Assembly: GCF_008831285.2 (NCBI RefSeq)
Contig: NC_045142.1
Location: 10,287,952 to 10,351,951, forward strand
Reading direction: 5' to 3'
DNA: 64,000 nt
DNA from: Nymphaea colorata
Taxonomy: Eukaryota; Streptophyta; Magnoliopsida; Nymphaeales; Nymphaeaceae
Shown here one piece after another: positions 37,001 through 49,476 of the stretch (positions are counted from its first letter, which is position 1; the number at the start of each line of letters is the position of its first letter). The notes below the pieces were generated by a model. It had not been told where the DNA came from. It saw only the letters and a list, made by a program, of their open reading frames with translations, and searched no databases. A program made the translations under genes and the position numbers.

Positions 37001-38164
37001 ACCTTTCCCAGTTAGTGCAGGAACTGACACTAGATTCCTCCTCATGGAGGGGACATACAAAACTTCGTTAAGTACAACACTTGTACCCCCAACATTTAAA
37101 CGATATGCCCCAATTCCCATGACATCACAATAAGAATTGTTTCCCATATAGACTTTGTGGGTTCTCGGACTCAGATTTTCCATGTGGATCACTCCTTCTT
37201 TCGTCTTCGCAATATGACGAGTTGCTCCTAAATCGACCCACCATCCAGTTAGATCTCCATCTGCAAACAGACATTCTGATACGACACAGATGACTTCCCT
37301 GTCAGAGTCTCCTTGAGGCTTCCTTCTGTTGTAGTTGCCCCGACCAATGTTGTCTTTCTTACTCGGGAATTTTGTCCTGCAATTCTTCTTTATATGTCCA
37401 GGCTTCCCGCATCTGTAGCATTTCACTACAGTTCCTTGATATTTCTTAGTACCTGCATAATTGCTCTTGAACTTGCCATCGTTTCGATTTTTAAATTGTT
37501 ATGATTTTATAGGCACATGACTACCAGCAGGTTTTTCCTGGACTGTCATCAACTCTGTTCTATTTTTCTTGGTCAGTCGTTGTTGCTGTAGAGCTAACTG
37601 TATAGGAAGCTTTTCTAACGTAAGGGTATCAAATTGAACACTCAAAGCAGTAACTGCCATATCCCAAGAAGGAGGTAGGTTGTTCAGGATTGTGCTGATC
37701 TGCATATTGTCAGATATGACATTCCCTACCACAGCTAAATCTTTAGCCATGACCAACATCTTGTTGACATGGTCCATTACATTATCTGACTCTTTCATCC
37801 TATAGAAATTGTATTGTTCTTGCAGTAGCTGTATGTGCATCGCAGTCATGGTATTGTATTTAGAAGCGATAGTATCAAACATATCCTTGGCAGTTGGACA
37901 ATCCTCAAAGACTCTGATTTGATCATCTTCCAAGAAGGCTAACATAATTGTTTTAGCCATTAGATCATCAGAAGAAAATGACTCATATGCCTTTTTCTCT
38001 TCATCTATATGTTTGTCTCCTAAAATTGGAAAAGGCTCGTTGATTACATAAACTAGTCTTTCTAGGGTCAAGGCCAACATTATTCTACGCTTCCATGCAT
38101 GAAAATTTGTCCCATTCAGTTTTTCGGTCTTAGCTAATTCAGAAGCTCCGACTCTTGATGTCAT
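34091..38164 (-). pseudogene. gag-pol of the young copia element, four in-frame stops
   Basis: One continuous frame of 1,358 codons with no frameshift but four internal stops: TAA at 37499-37501 (end of gag), TAA at 35111-35113 (within reverse transcriptase), TGA at 34811-34813 and TGA at 34775-34777. In order: gag (LNGTNFHAWKRRIMLAL), zinc knuckle CYRCGKPGHIKKNC, protease site WWVDLGATRH where Leu (37229-37231) replaces the usual Ser of D-S-G, integrase with Asp, Asp, Glu (HTDICGPF, IRSDQGGEY, PQQNGVVER), reverse transcriptase with YVDD after the second stop, and RNase H (YSDADFAG, YCDNQAA). The start is the ATG at 38164, the first in frame. The product cannot be full length. Confidence 0.9.
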
Positions 38165-40194
38165 TTCTAAATTGATTTCCCATGGCAAATTAAGAACAAC
38201 AATAGCAAATAGAAATAAAATTTACAATAAATATTACATCAAGAGGTCTTAAAATAAATATGCATGTACATCAATCTCAAACAACATTCTAAAATAATAT
38301 TTAAAACAAGAGAATTATAGATTAAATTTAATACGTACATAACTCTTTTTCAGAGTCATTTTCATTTTCAAAACCCTCTTTCTCCACTGTTTAACAAGCT
38401 AGAGGGTGCCATACGAAATTTCGTATAAGAGCAAGGTTTTCCGCTAAAATTGCTAAATAAATTTCCGGAACCCCTTATAGCAATTTATAATAACGCTGAG
38501 AGTCCCCATAAGTAATTTCTTATAAAGTTCCAGGTCTTTGATGAGAATTAACTTTCGCGAGCCTCTTTTTGAAAAACTTTTCAGCAAAAATGTTGCGGCT
38601 TTAATTTATGAAAAGTGTAACAGCCTATTTGAAAATCAAGCGTAATTGAAGGACATTTTTGTAATTTGTGAACTTGGAGTATAAAGTTCTTTCCGCCCGT
38701 TTTCTTTTTTCATTTTCACTTTCGTTTTCTCTCTCCTCCCGAGAGTTCTTCCCTCTCGTGTGAAAACTACCGCAGCGCCTGTTCGTCCTGAGCGTGAAAG
38801 CTGCGTTGGTGCCGCCTCCTTGGTCCAAGCCGAGAGTTGCGCTCCGGCGGGGTTGCTCTAGGGTGGAGGATACGGCGTGAGGCTAGCTTCACAATACGGT
38901 GGTCACGCACGGTTGTAACTCGAGTGAGGGCGCATGAGTTGGTGGGACCGCATACTGGTCGGGTTCGGCGAGGTTGAAGGTGCACTTGATGGACTGCCCT
39001 GTTCCAAGCCGTGAGTTGTCTCAGCGCACCCGGCCGAAGGGCTGGTTATTATGTTACTTAAAATGGAGGGGACCGCGTGAGGCTGGTTTCACAGAGCAGC
39101 GTACACCTCCCGCTCTCGGCAGTGGAAGGATAACGAGCCGTTGCTCCCCTCCCTTGCTTACCCGAGCCTGACCCCAATCCTTTTGGGTAACTTCGTGCCA
39201 CTCAGAGAGCGGCGGGAGCTTTTCCCTGTCAAGCAGGGAGCTGGCAAAACCAGTGACCGGAGCTTTTCTTGTCGGCATTAGAGAAAACAGGTCACCCACT
39301 GCTCACAGGTGAGTTTTGGAGAGTTTTGGATTTTTGGGTTTCCCTAATCTCTGGCTACACTCGAGTGACTGCCGTTTGCTGAGACAAGGGTAAACAGACA
39401 GAGAGAAAATTTTCTTGAAATCAGACGCGTCTTCCTCTGTGCTCAAGCCCAAATCACTTCTCTGCCATCATCAGGAGGAAGACGCCAGGGTTCCTAACGT
39501 TTGGTGTTGGCTGCTCATCGGCAGAGAAGGCAGGAGCAGAGGAGTCGAGGTTTACAAGAAAGTGGGTCATTAAAAAAATGTGAGAATGACAAGAACCACA
39601 AGCCCTAACGCTTTCTGCCCCTTTGTGAACAAATTTTCGTCACTCAGTTTTAAAGTTTGAGGGCAAAAAAAAAATTGCCAGACAAGGCAACAGGGACGAT
39701 CACGGAGGATTTCTCATCTGTAACAGAGGGTTTTCAAAAAAAAGAAGGAACTCTCAAACCAGGTATATGTTTTTTTTTTTTTTTTTTTTTAGGTTCTCTG
39801 CTTTGTGATGTCGACAATGCTGTCTGAAGCGTTGTCTGATACAGAAGATTTTATGGTCTAAGCATCTCAAAGGAACAGAGGACAAATAAACTGAAATACC
39901 ATGTTCTAGAATAACAGGCACATAAACTTCATGGATCGATTTGCAGTCATCATGCTTCTTGAATAACATGTTCAAAAATAATTGAGCATGCTAATTTGCA
40001 TACAGAAAGCCTTAACTTGCTTCATCCACACAGCATAGTTCTAAACTTTTGATCTAGCATGTTTTCATCATTCACGGAACATGATTCTAAGAACATGATG
40101 CATATTTACGCATTCACAGCATGATGCATATTTAGGCATTCACCAAGGACATCACAGAAGTCTGAAAGGACTTACTTCCTGGCTCTGATACCAC
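38165..40194 (-). other. Long untranslated leader of the young copia element
   Basis: About 2 kb separate the primer-binding site from gag, unusually long for copia. The middle (about 38690-39560) is GC-rich and contains two related words, GTGAGGCTAGCTTCACA and GTGAGGCTGGTTTCACA, about 190 bp apart. The short open frames (up to 81 codons) have no recognised domain. It may include captured sequence. Confidence 0.55.
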
Positions 40195-40541
40195 TGTTGG
40201 ACGTTTTTCTATGCAGCAGAAATCTCCCTATGTTGGTTCAGCAAGATCTCCAGCGTCCTCTGTGAAGAACAGCAAACAAGAGCAAGCGGAAGAGGAAGAG
40301 AGAGAAGATAAGTCAGTTTTCTTTCGGGGTTTTCTTCCAAAGGGCTTCTCACGGATTATCATCTTGAGAGTTTGCTAGGAATTTAAAGCCCAGCCCTTTA
40401 GGTTTTCCCCAACCCTAGCTACGGTTACGTGGGAGATTCTTTAGGAGATATTGTAGGAGTACTTTTAGATGAAAATCTAGTAACTGCTTTGCAGTTACTA
40501 GATATTTGGATAGGGCTCAATGGCCACTATCCAACAGGTAC

Positions 40542-43230
40542 AACATGATATGTAGAGGTTTTGTTAGGTGACTGCCTTTAAGGCAGTACACTAAGTAGCT
40601 TGTTTGGTCGAGTGTAGCCTCAATAGAGGACTGGACCCACTCACTCACTCGAGTGAAAATGGTAAAGGCACCGGTGGGTGCCTTTTCACTACCCTTTTGA
40701 TCATCAGAAGAGAATGAGAGTTCCCTTCTTGAACTCCCAAAAAACCAGCAAGAGGGGGCTGCATAGGGTTTGTGTAGGAAGGAGGAAAGAAAGATGAGCA
40801 AGAACACAGTAGTGGGTTCATGTGTAGAGAAAGGAAGTGAAGAAAACAAGGGGATGAGAAGAAAAAAGTTTGGTGATCTTTTTTCTTGTAGTTTTCATTT
40901 GATGGTTTGGTTTATTTTTTAGTGATGATTTATGTTATTCTCTGTAAGAAGAACATCACATATATCATGTTGTTGTATTGCCTTTTATATAAAAAATCGA
41001 AGCTAGTTACATGCAGAGGGGTCTGCACTAACAATTGGTATGGATGAAAATAACCAAAATACCCTCATTGAAATAATAAAAAAAATTAAAAGGGTAAGAA
41101 AGGATTGTGAAGAAGTGAAAATGTCTAAAATGTCTACTCCTTTATAAAAAAAAATCAAAAATAAAAAATGTCCTCATCCCCCTTTGGTGTATATTTGTAG
41201 TGTGCACACAACTCAACCTGGCTAAAAACATAAACTTTTGCCATGTCCCAAAACTTGAGTATCTTAAAACAAACCACTTTACTTGAATTCAGCTTTCGGA
41301 GTTGCTTGTGGGCATGTATGTTCGATGGAACGGAGGAATGTGCACGATAGTCTCCATTTCAATCTGGGCAGACCAATTTTCCCATACTTTTCTGCTCTTT
41401 CTCTCACGTTTCCATAAAACTGGTGCAAAATGATTTTCTTGTCTCCAAATTTGTGATCAAAGCAAAAGAAACTGTTCTCCAACATGTCCATCACAAGTGC
41501 TCAAACGTTAAGAAATGGTCTGTTTGGTGGTAGAAAAAAACATTTTAAAATGTGAAGAGGTGCCCATTGAAAACCAAAATTCAAACTTAACCGTGTTGCT
41601 GTTTCCCCTTTAATAATTGAGCATGTATCTTTCTTCCAAGATCTGTAAAAGTAAATAGATGCCAACGGCTGGTGTTCACCACGGTATAAAGACCAAGCGG
41701 TTCATTTTCTGTCAGATATTTCTATCTATATCTTGGTTTCATTAAAAGAAGGAGAATTTCATCGGCATCACATCAGTTAAATGTTTATATAATTGAAATC
41801 AGCGTGCTACACGATGTTATTTGATGGCTAGAAAAGCAGAAATCATGGCTGAAATCTTTAGCAACCCTAACATTAGGGTTGGTTTATGGAGTTTTTAGTT
41901 AATGGATAGATCGGATTGGATATACTCTTAACTATATCCACTCGTGCAGATATTCACATATTCAGATTTGAATTCGGATCAGGATACGAATAAAAAAAAG
42001 TCATATCTAAATCCGAATCCGAAAATCTGATTTTCATAATCCGAATCTGATTTGTATATGCATATCCAAATCAGAATCAGAATTTTGAACCCAAGTTTGT
42101 CAATTTTCAAAATGCAAGAGAATTAGATAGGAAATTTGTCTAAAAGTAAATTCAATCTGAATCCGTTTCTGAATGCGGTCAGTATGCATATTTGAATTTG
42201 ATCAGATGTCATTTCTTAAATCTGAGTCCCTTCTGATTTCTTAATTGGATATTAAACTTTTTTTCCATGTTTTTTCTGATTTCTTAATTGGATATTAAAC
42301 TTTTTTTCCATGTTTGATTTTTTAGATCGGTTCAATCACATGTCCAATTCAAATCAGATGTCAATTAATTCTTAGCAATGCTGGTTGATTTCAATTATTT
42401 TATGTATATGTTTATATGAATAGGCACGACAAGAAAAAAAAAATGATAATTGGGGAGAAGAAGAAAAAAGGAGAGTAGAGAAATTTAATATTTTTTTTTG
42501 TATTATTTGAGTGTCTACTAGGGCAGTACACGACTACACGTGTCTGGTTGGCACTAGCCCTGGCATGACTAATATCAACCTAGAGCCAAAAATGTAAGAC
42601 CGGGTTTGACCCGACTTCGAATGGAGACAAAGTGCAAGGGTCGAAATCCGAATGTATAGGTGCTATCGGCTGACCCGATCCGACCCACCTGGCCTGTTTC
42701 GAAAACTTGAAGCTTTTCCAAAACTAAGGTCAAAAATAAAACCTTTATATATTTTTTCTTCAAATGAAAACACATACTTATTATAATAAAAAAAAAAGAG
42801 TCATAGATAGATAATATTTATCACCAAGTGCATAAAACCAGCGTCAATATACTTATATTTTACATTTACCTGTAACAACATTTGCAATGGATCGAATACG
42901 AACCGGATATACTCTTAACGGTATCAATTTTTGTGGATATTCACATATTCATTTGCGTTGGGATTCAAATAAGAACAAGCAAAGGTTATATCTAAGTAAG
43001 AAATTTGATTTCACTATCTGACACCGATTTTGAATATGATTTTACATTCATATCTAAATCCGAATTTTGAACCAAATCAAGCTGCATGACATTTATTTAA
43101 AACTAAATTTGATCTGAATTTGATTGAATGTCATTTCTAAAATCTGATTCCGGTCAGATTTTTTTATCAGATATGATTTTTTTTTTCACAACTAATTTTT
43201 TTGAAACTGTTCCAGACATCCCTAACCCAA
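40542..43230. other. Intergenic stretch with dispersed repeats
   Basis: No gene recognised. About 41890-42130 and 42895-43100 are related copies of one repeat (shared GGATATACTCTTAAC, GATATTCACATATTCA, TATCTAAATCCGAA). A 43-bp exact-looking tandem duplication lies at 42233-42318. The minus-strand open frame 40517-40849 lacks a recognised domain and may be old LTR sequence. Confidence 0.5.
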
Positions 43231-43239
43231 ATTGATTCA

Positions 43240-44340
43240 CACAATTGAACTAAGATTTGTGCCAACTATTCTGCATCGAGCTGGAGCTCGACTCGGTTAA
43301 TTCCTTTAACACTCGATTATGTTAACTTAGTTTGTCTCATTTCAAATTGTTAACTTGTTTAATTGGTTTTTTTTTAATTGATTCAACTGTGAACAACCAT
43401 CTAACAAAAAATTCCAAATATCTTCTAAAAAAACTTGTTTCTAGAAAATATCTCGTTTATAACCTATTTATATAGTCGAACCAAGCCGAATTTAAATGAG
43501 TTTTAGTTCTAACTAAAACTCGATTCATTCAACATTTCGAACATAAATTTGAACTCTCAAGTTCTACTCATTCATAAAACGAGTCAAGCTTGAATCAAGT
43601 TTGTTTGAGCGAGTTCGAACCAAGCAAGTGTGAAAATCCTGAGTTTTTTTCGAGTCATAGAATCCAATCATCAATCACCTTCAACTTCACAGGTCCTCTC
43701 GATGGTTATGGACCAATGCAGACATACAATTTCCTCCTAAAACCATTTCCTAACTCTTTACATCGCTAAAAAAAAGTGTCTGGTGGCGAGAATATGCCTT
43801 AAAAACAAAATATCTGAACTAAAAGTAAGCTTCTGCAGCAACAGCCCAGCCCATAGTTTGGTGCCGATAAGATGCCATGGGAATTCAGATATAAGATATT
43901 TTGGAATCTCAACTTTTCTTGCTTTGTGGTCTCCCTTGTGCTCTTTTAGAGGCTTTCTGGTCCATCTTTAATGCTGTCTTTGCAAAGATAGACCCTTTTA
44001 ACTAGGGATACACAAAGAGGGAGTCGAGATCAAACTCTGAGTAGCCACAACACCAAAGTTGCATCATTTGATATATATTATAAGTTGGAACTCAACTCGT
44101 TTAAACTCGTGTCTTTAAACTTTTAAAATTTTTTATTTTTTAGTCATTTTAAGTTTTTGAAATTGCAAAAATAAGTACTAATGCTAAACAATTCTACTCG
44201 AGTTTAATCGTGTCGAGTTCATCCTAACTCGATCTATCAGTTAAGCTCGACTTCAACTCGTTTAACTTATAAGTCGAACTCGAGTCGAGTTTAATCGAGC
44301 AAGTTTGAGTCGGTCTTGAACATTCTTACTTTTAACCTTT
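43240..44340. repeat. Dispersed repeat region rich in CTCGAGT-like words
   Basis: Two patches (about 43260-43650 and 44080-44320) share many AACTCG, TCGAGTTTAATCG and AAGCTCGACT words, common in a low-complexity plant repeat class. No coding signal. Confidence 0.45.
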
Positions 44341-44718
44341 TCGGTTCCATGGGTCTTAAGAACTGAACCCAATGAATAATTGGATCGGGTTGGACCTAAA
44401 GCCCTTTTGAGTACCTTTGTTTGCAAAGTAGCAATAAGAACAACGCTGTTTTAGTAAAATATATTAACATAATCAAACTTTGTTGTTTAATTATATAACC
44501 TATTTATTAAAACAACACCATTCACAACTACGGCTCGGTAGTGGCCATTTGACATCCATGTGGGAGCCATTCTTTCGTTGGTGGCACTGAGCTTCGTTGC
44601 CCACGATATACATACAAAAGTATCTGCAGATCTCTAGGGTTAGGTTACTTTCCTCCTTCTACTTGCTTTGCTCATCAGAGTTGGTGGTGATGGCGGTGGT
44701 GGCTGTTGGTGGGAGGAG

Positions 44719-46813
44719 ATGAAGTTTGGGAAGGAGTTCAGAACGCACCTGGAGGAGACACTCCCCGAGTGGCGGGACAAGTTCCTTTCCTACAAGCCCC
44801 TGAAGAAGCTCCTCAAGCAGATTTCTCTCCCAGACTCCTCCTCCCCGCGCCCCCCCGATTTCTACTCCTGGCTTGATGGCAACGGTCCCCCTCCATCTAT
44901 AGGCGTCGCTGCCATTGATCGCGATCGTGAGGCCGGCGGGAACGGTGCCGCCGGTCAGGTTCCCGGTGGGATCGATGTGGGTGGAAGAGCTGGAGTTGGA
45001 ATTTCGCCTCCTAGAGGGGAGGGGAGAGGGCGGTCGGCCGTTTTGGAGGAGTGGTTCGTTGGACTGCTTGATCGGGAGTTGGAGAAGTTCAATGACTTCT
45101 ACGTTGATAAGGAGGAGGAGTTCGTCATTCGGTTGCAGGTGATTTTTTTCAACCCTTCTTGATAGGGAATTTCTTGGGATCTTTCTGCTTTTCTTTTTCT
45201 GGGTTGTGGGCGTAAGCGATTGGAGATTGTTGACGTGCCACCCGACTCATTCGAAAAATGGGGATTAAGTTGGAATCTTTGAGTTCTCTTCCCCCATGGG
45301 CTATTGAAAGTTTTTAGCGAGTCATCCAGATATGTCAATCTCTAGGCTTGATTAATCTCGGCGTACGCTTTCCTTTTTCAGTGTGTGGACATGGTAGAGT
45401 TTCTAGTATCTTACCTAGTCTTCTTCTTTTAACCATTGCATGCAACCTGTACACCCTGGTGAATGATACGTTTGTGGAAAGCCTGTTTTGTTTCATGCTA
45501 TGATTGTTCAAATCGTGTTTCTCCTTGCTGCCTTTTAACCTTACGGTGCCAAAAAGAATTCCCCATAATTCCTCATCTTGACGAAGCAGATTATTGCAAC
45601 TCTCGAGGAGTATGGAATTCGTTTATGGATTAATACAGAGTTTTTCAGGTCCGTTGATTTTGTGTAAAATGGTTACTAAGATGTCCTAGTGCATAGCAGA
45701 TACTTCTGTAATAATGGTTTGTTCTCTGAGACTTATTTTGCCTTCAATGCTGATGATTACGAGGACCACAATTGGTAATATAATGGCAAGACAAATTACT
45801 ATTATGGTATTCTATTTGCTACTGCGAGAATTTGGTCCTTCTGGATATCCCATCTCTGTATTTTTCAGAGCCCATAGCAGATACTTCTGTAATAATGGTT
45901 TGTTTTCTGAGAGTTATCTTGCCTTTAATGATGATGATGACGAGGACCACAATTGGTAATGGGAAGACAAGTTACTATTATGGTATTCTATTTATCACTG
46001 CGAGAATTTGGTCCTACTGGATATCCCATCTTTGTATTTTGCAGACTCATAAAAGTTGTGATTCAGGTTTTGGTTTGTTTGTAAATTCTTTACAAAACAG
46101 GAACTCAAGGAAAGGATTGAAAGGGTGAAAGAAAAAACTAATGGCGGTGGGCACTTCAGATCTGAATCTGAGTTTAGCGAGGAGATGATAGACATACGCA
46201 AGGACTTTGTTACCATCCATGGTGAAATGGTGCTTCTGCAAAACTATAGTTCCCTTAATTTTGCAGGTAGCTTTGGTACTTGTTTACCTGTCTTAAATAT
46301 TAGAATCACTTTGTCAGGCTGCTTGACATTTTGTGATCTTCAGGGCTTATTAAGATCCTGAAGAAGTATGACAAGAGAACAGGGGCACTGCTACGACTGC
46401 CGTTCACGCAGCGTGCCCTCCACCAACCTTTCTTCACAACTGAACCTCTTACACGATTAGTTCGTGAATGTGAAGCCAATCTGGAGCTTCTTTTCCCACT
46501 GGAGGCAGAGGTTGTTGAACCGCAGATGCACTCTCAAGTGAAGGATGGCTCAAGCTCCACTGAAGGTCCAGCATCCCTTCAGGAGGATACTGTGGAAATA
46601 TACAGAAGTACTCTGGCAGCGATGAGGACCATACAGGGGCTCCGGAAAGCAAGTTCAACTTGCAATCCACTATCTTTTGCCTCCTTCTTCCATAATCGGG
46701 ATAATGATGAATGTGGAGAAGTCACCACTGATAACTCGTCTTCCAATTCACCTTTGGGATTGCAGAATGAAGAAAATGACCACGAGACGTCTTTTCCAGT
46801 AAGTAAGACTTGA
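44719..46813 (+). CDS. SPX4: SPX-domain protein, SPX4-like (351 aa)
   Basis: Stand-alone SPX proteins bind inositol pyrophosphates and restrain PHR transcription factors in phosphate signalling, acting in nucleus and cytosol. Exons 44719-45138, 46101-46266, 46344-46813 (1,056 nt; GT-AG, phases match). Residues 1-33 start [20 protein letters not shown] and include Tyr25 and Lys29. The third SPX segment contains [19 protein letters not shown] (about 198-216); Tyr25, Lys29 and Lys202/203/206 match the known ligand-binding surface. [17 protein letters not shown] is closer to SPX4 than to SPX1-3. A Gly/Pro-rich, low-complexity insert occupies about residues 53-110. The C-terminus is Ser/Asn/Asp-rich. 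An upstream in-frame extension to 44668 lacks an ATG, so 44719 is the start. It is slightly longer than the roughly 320 aa typical of the family. Convergent with the next gene. Confidence 0.93.
45694..46055. repeat. 181-bp tandem duplication in SPX4 intron 1
   Basis: TAGCAGATACTTCTGTAATA starts a unit at 45694 and again at 45875. Both units end in a pyrimidine-rich acceptor-like stretch (TTTTTCAG, TTTTGCAG). They lie just upstream of the true acceptor at 46100, so they add decoy acceptors to the intron. Confidence 0.8.
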
Positions 46814-49476
46814 GCAGAGGAGTAGTGTTTCTTAACCACAAGCAGGTAATTGTTAACTGAAATAAGAGGCAGATGACGGAAAACCGAAAATGTAAATGAC
46901 AATGGTAACACGATATGCTGCTATACAATGGTCTCAATTTTATGTCCATAATAAAAGCTCCAAGGAATTTAACTGGTTTAGCCAACTTGTAGTATTTTGT
47001 TTCTTTATATAGAACAGAAGATTCAAGCTTGTGTTTGGGAGGATTTTGTTGATGAATCTGCAGCGGATATGCATGATTTCCATGGCTTTTCTTTGTTTTC
47101 CTTCCTCAATTTGAGGAATTGGAAATTGCTGGTTGATCTGTCATCGTGTTGTACACCTGTGTCAGCTGAAAACCAACACGCTTTGTGTGGAAAAACTCAA
47201 TCCAACAGAGGCAGGCAAGCATGCCCAGAAAGTCTGTGGAGCTGGGATGCTGTATAGCTCCTCGCGTGGTGACGCATTTTCAATTTATTCTGGTTAGATT
47301 ATTGTGTACATCATATCCCTACAAGTCTCATTGTATCGGTTCTGGCCACTCCCATTTACCAGGTGGTTGCACTGTTCTTGATAAATCTTCTCTTTTGGAC
47401 TAAATAGAAGGGAAGCTCAATTCATCGATCCTGAAAAGAGGAGCTGTAAACCACTTGGGTGTGTCACCCTAACCCCAGGTTGGATGTTTGTAGTGCTGGC
47501 TTGCTCAAGAGATTGACGTACATGGGGCTTGAACCATGACTCAAAACAACCAAGGTTTGCCCTACTACACCAACGATTTTGAGCTTACTGTCTAGCTATT
47601 CTTGAAGCACTCAAAATATATTGATTCGCTTCGAAGACTTCGTGGAGCATCATTGAGTGCACGCAAATTTTTTTTTGTTCTGTATCCAATTCTAATGGGA
47701 CACATCTAAGTGTGTCGCTGGTCTGGATCCGATTCATTTGCACTGTGAATAGTCATTGTTCGGCTCCATGTTCCAAGATTTCTAATCAAGCCAAGCAAAG
47801 TTAACAATGTCCACAGAAACTGGTCTGTGTTTTCAAGTAAATGTTCATGGTCAAATTATACTTGCTTGTTTCTGAAATGGACGCGACCGAACGTTGCTTG
47901 AAGGTTAAAGTTAGCTTCAAATTTTTGGAAGGAGGGAATGTCTTTGGATTGGACGAAAGGTTAGTGAAGACACAGCCCTCCAACTCTTGGCAAGGCCACA
48001 GGATTGGTCGACGCCCAACTACCTAAAAAACTTATCAAGTTTTGCATTTATTTTATGGGCATAGGAAATTCAAATTACGTTCCAGTAAAAACGACGATCA
48101 GCTTGGGATTTAAAGATGCTTTGTTTCCTAACTCATCGAGAACAAAAAACTTTTAGTTCCTGTCCCTTTTCGAGCGAGGTGGTTTGAGGAGGTTGCTTAA
48201 CCTTAAATGTCGCTTGTCATTCGATTGAATTATTCAAAAACTACATCTCTTCGATGGTAGAAGATGACGTTCATATTATAGTATACTCGCTCTCTGTCCA
48301 TTCAGGGACCTGGAAACAAGAGAAAAAAGAAAAAAGAAACTTTAGATGTTGCTAGCTTGCAGACCGCGTGAAGTGCAGGAGCCTTTCTTTTCCAGTTCTG
48401 GTGAAGGCTTTGATTAAGAGATTGTCCTGAGTTTTAATTGTAATTGGCAAAGCAAACGTGAAGGACGGCCTAGCAAGAGTTGAAGTAACTTACATGGAAT
48501 CTGACTAATAAAAGATACCCATGCAACTTCTAAAGCCAGTTGGTAGAGAGAGAGAGAGAGAGGTGAACACAAGGACCTTAGCTAGTAAGCAGAAAATATA
48601 ACTTCAAGCCCAATTGCAGCTTCTTATAAGATTATGCCCCTGCATGCTTCTTGAGCCAAGGGGTTAAATTGGCAGGGGTGAAAATCTGATCAGTTTAATT
48701 CCTATTAAGTGTTACTCGGAACTGCAAGTGGTGAATGTGAAAAAAGAAGAGGGACTTCAGCTTCTTTGGAAACAACTGTTTCACAGGTTTGAAGGGCATA
48801 TCTCCCACCCCAAGCACTTTGCTTTTGAAATAAAACATTGTTATATCGAAGAAAAACTGCACAAAAGAAATGATTGACAACAACGCAATTGAAACTAGAG
48901 CTCTGCTAGGGAAACTAGATAGAAGGCATCTGAAGGTTTGAGCAGATATAATGCATGTTCAATGACTTGGACCTGCCACATTTTATTGGCATAGCTGTTT
49001 AGTTACATGAAATTGAAATTTAGATATTTAGATGGCAACGCAGGCCAAGGCCGACACATCCGATTCCCATCACTTACCACCATCTTCATTTTCGTCCAAT
49101 TTCGAGTCAAGCACTAAAAGATGTACACTTCTTGTGGTAACCATCACACGGACATTTCCTACCCCGTATCGAGTTTGATCTTCTAAGAGCGTGTGTGTGT
49201 CAGAGAGAGAGAGAGGGAGAGAGAGTAATTCAACTATTTCCCAATTTTTAAAATACGTACAAGGGAACATTCCTCTAAAATGAAAATAAATGTACAAGGA
49301 AACCGGGACACACACGAATCAGAACTACAGAGCAAAATGGAGCCCATAGATACAGTCTCAGCAACGCAATATAAATGAGCTGACAAAACTGCAGCTTGCT
49401 TTTGCACTCTTGAAGCTAATGCTTCCGAGGGAAGGGCACTGAAATATCAAACATAAAAATCCACCATCATTCCATG
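46814..49476. other. Convergent intergenic region between SPX4 and the LAZ1 homolog
   Basis: It presumably carries both 3' UTRs. No further gene recognised. On the minus strand, about 47520-47590 has a tRNA-promoter-like pair, TGGTGTAGTAGGG then GGTTCAAGCCC about 35 bp on, suggesting a degenerate SINE; support is weak. A GA-repeat lies near 48547-48562 and another near 49200-49225. Confidence 0.45.

Larger units (their letters stand above)
33592..40536 (-). mobile_element. Young Ty1/copia element, 6,945 bp, defective
   Basis: Complete LTR element on the minus strand. LTRs are 40195-40536 (5', 342 bp) and 33592-33925 (3', 334 bp), with TG...CA ends and a perfect 5-bp duplication GGTAC (33587-33591, 40537-40541). 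The primer-binding site TGGTATCAGAGCC abuts the 5' LTR. A polypurine tract (reverse of TCTCCCACTTGG) abuts the 3' LTR at 33926. By eye the LTRs differ by one base (T/C at about 33718 versus 40325) and one 8-bp indel. The order gag, protease, integrase, reverse transcriptase, RNase H is that of Ty1/copia. It is inserted in the older copia element. Confidence 0.95.

Noticed and set aside
40517..40849. 110-codon minus-strand frame with a hydrophobic start
   Set aside because: No family recognised; the position next to a copia insertion suggests old LTR sequence rather than a gene.
49150..49230. Short direct repeats checked as a CRISPR-like or satellite array
   Set aside because: Simple GA/GT microsatellite sequence only; no spacer-repeat architecture, and the genome is eukaryotic.
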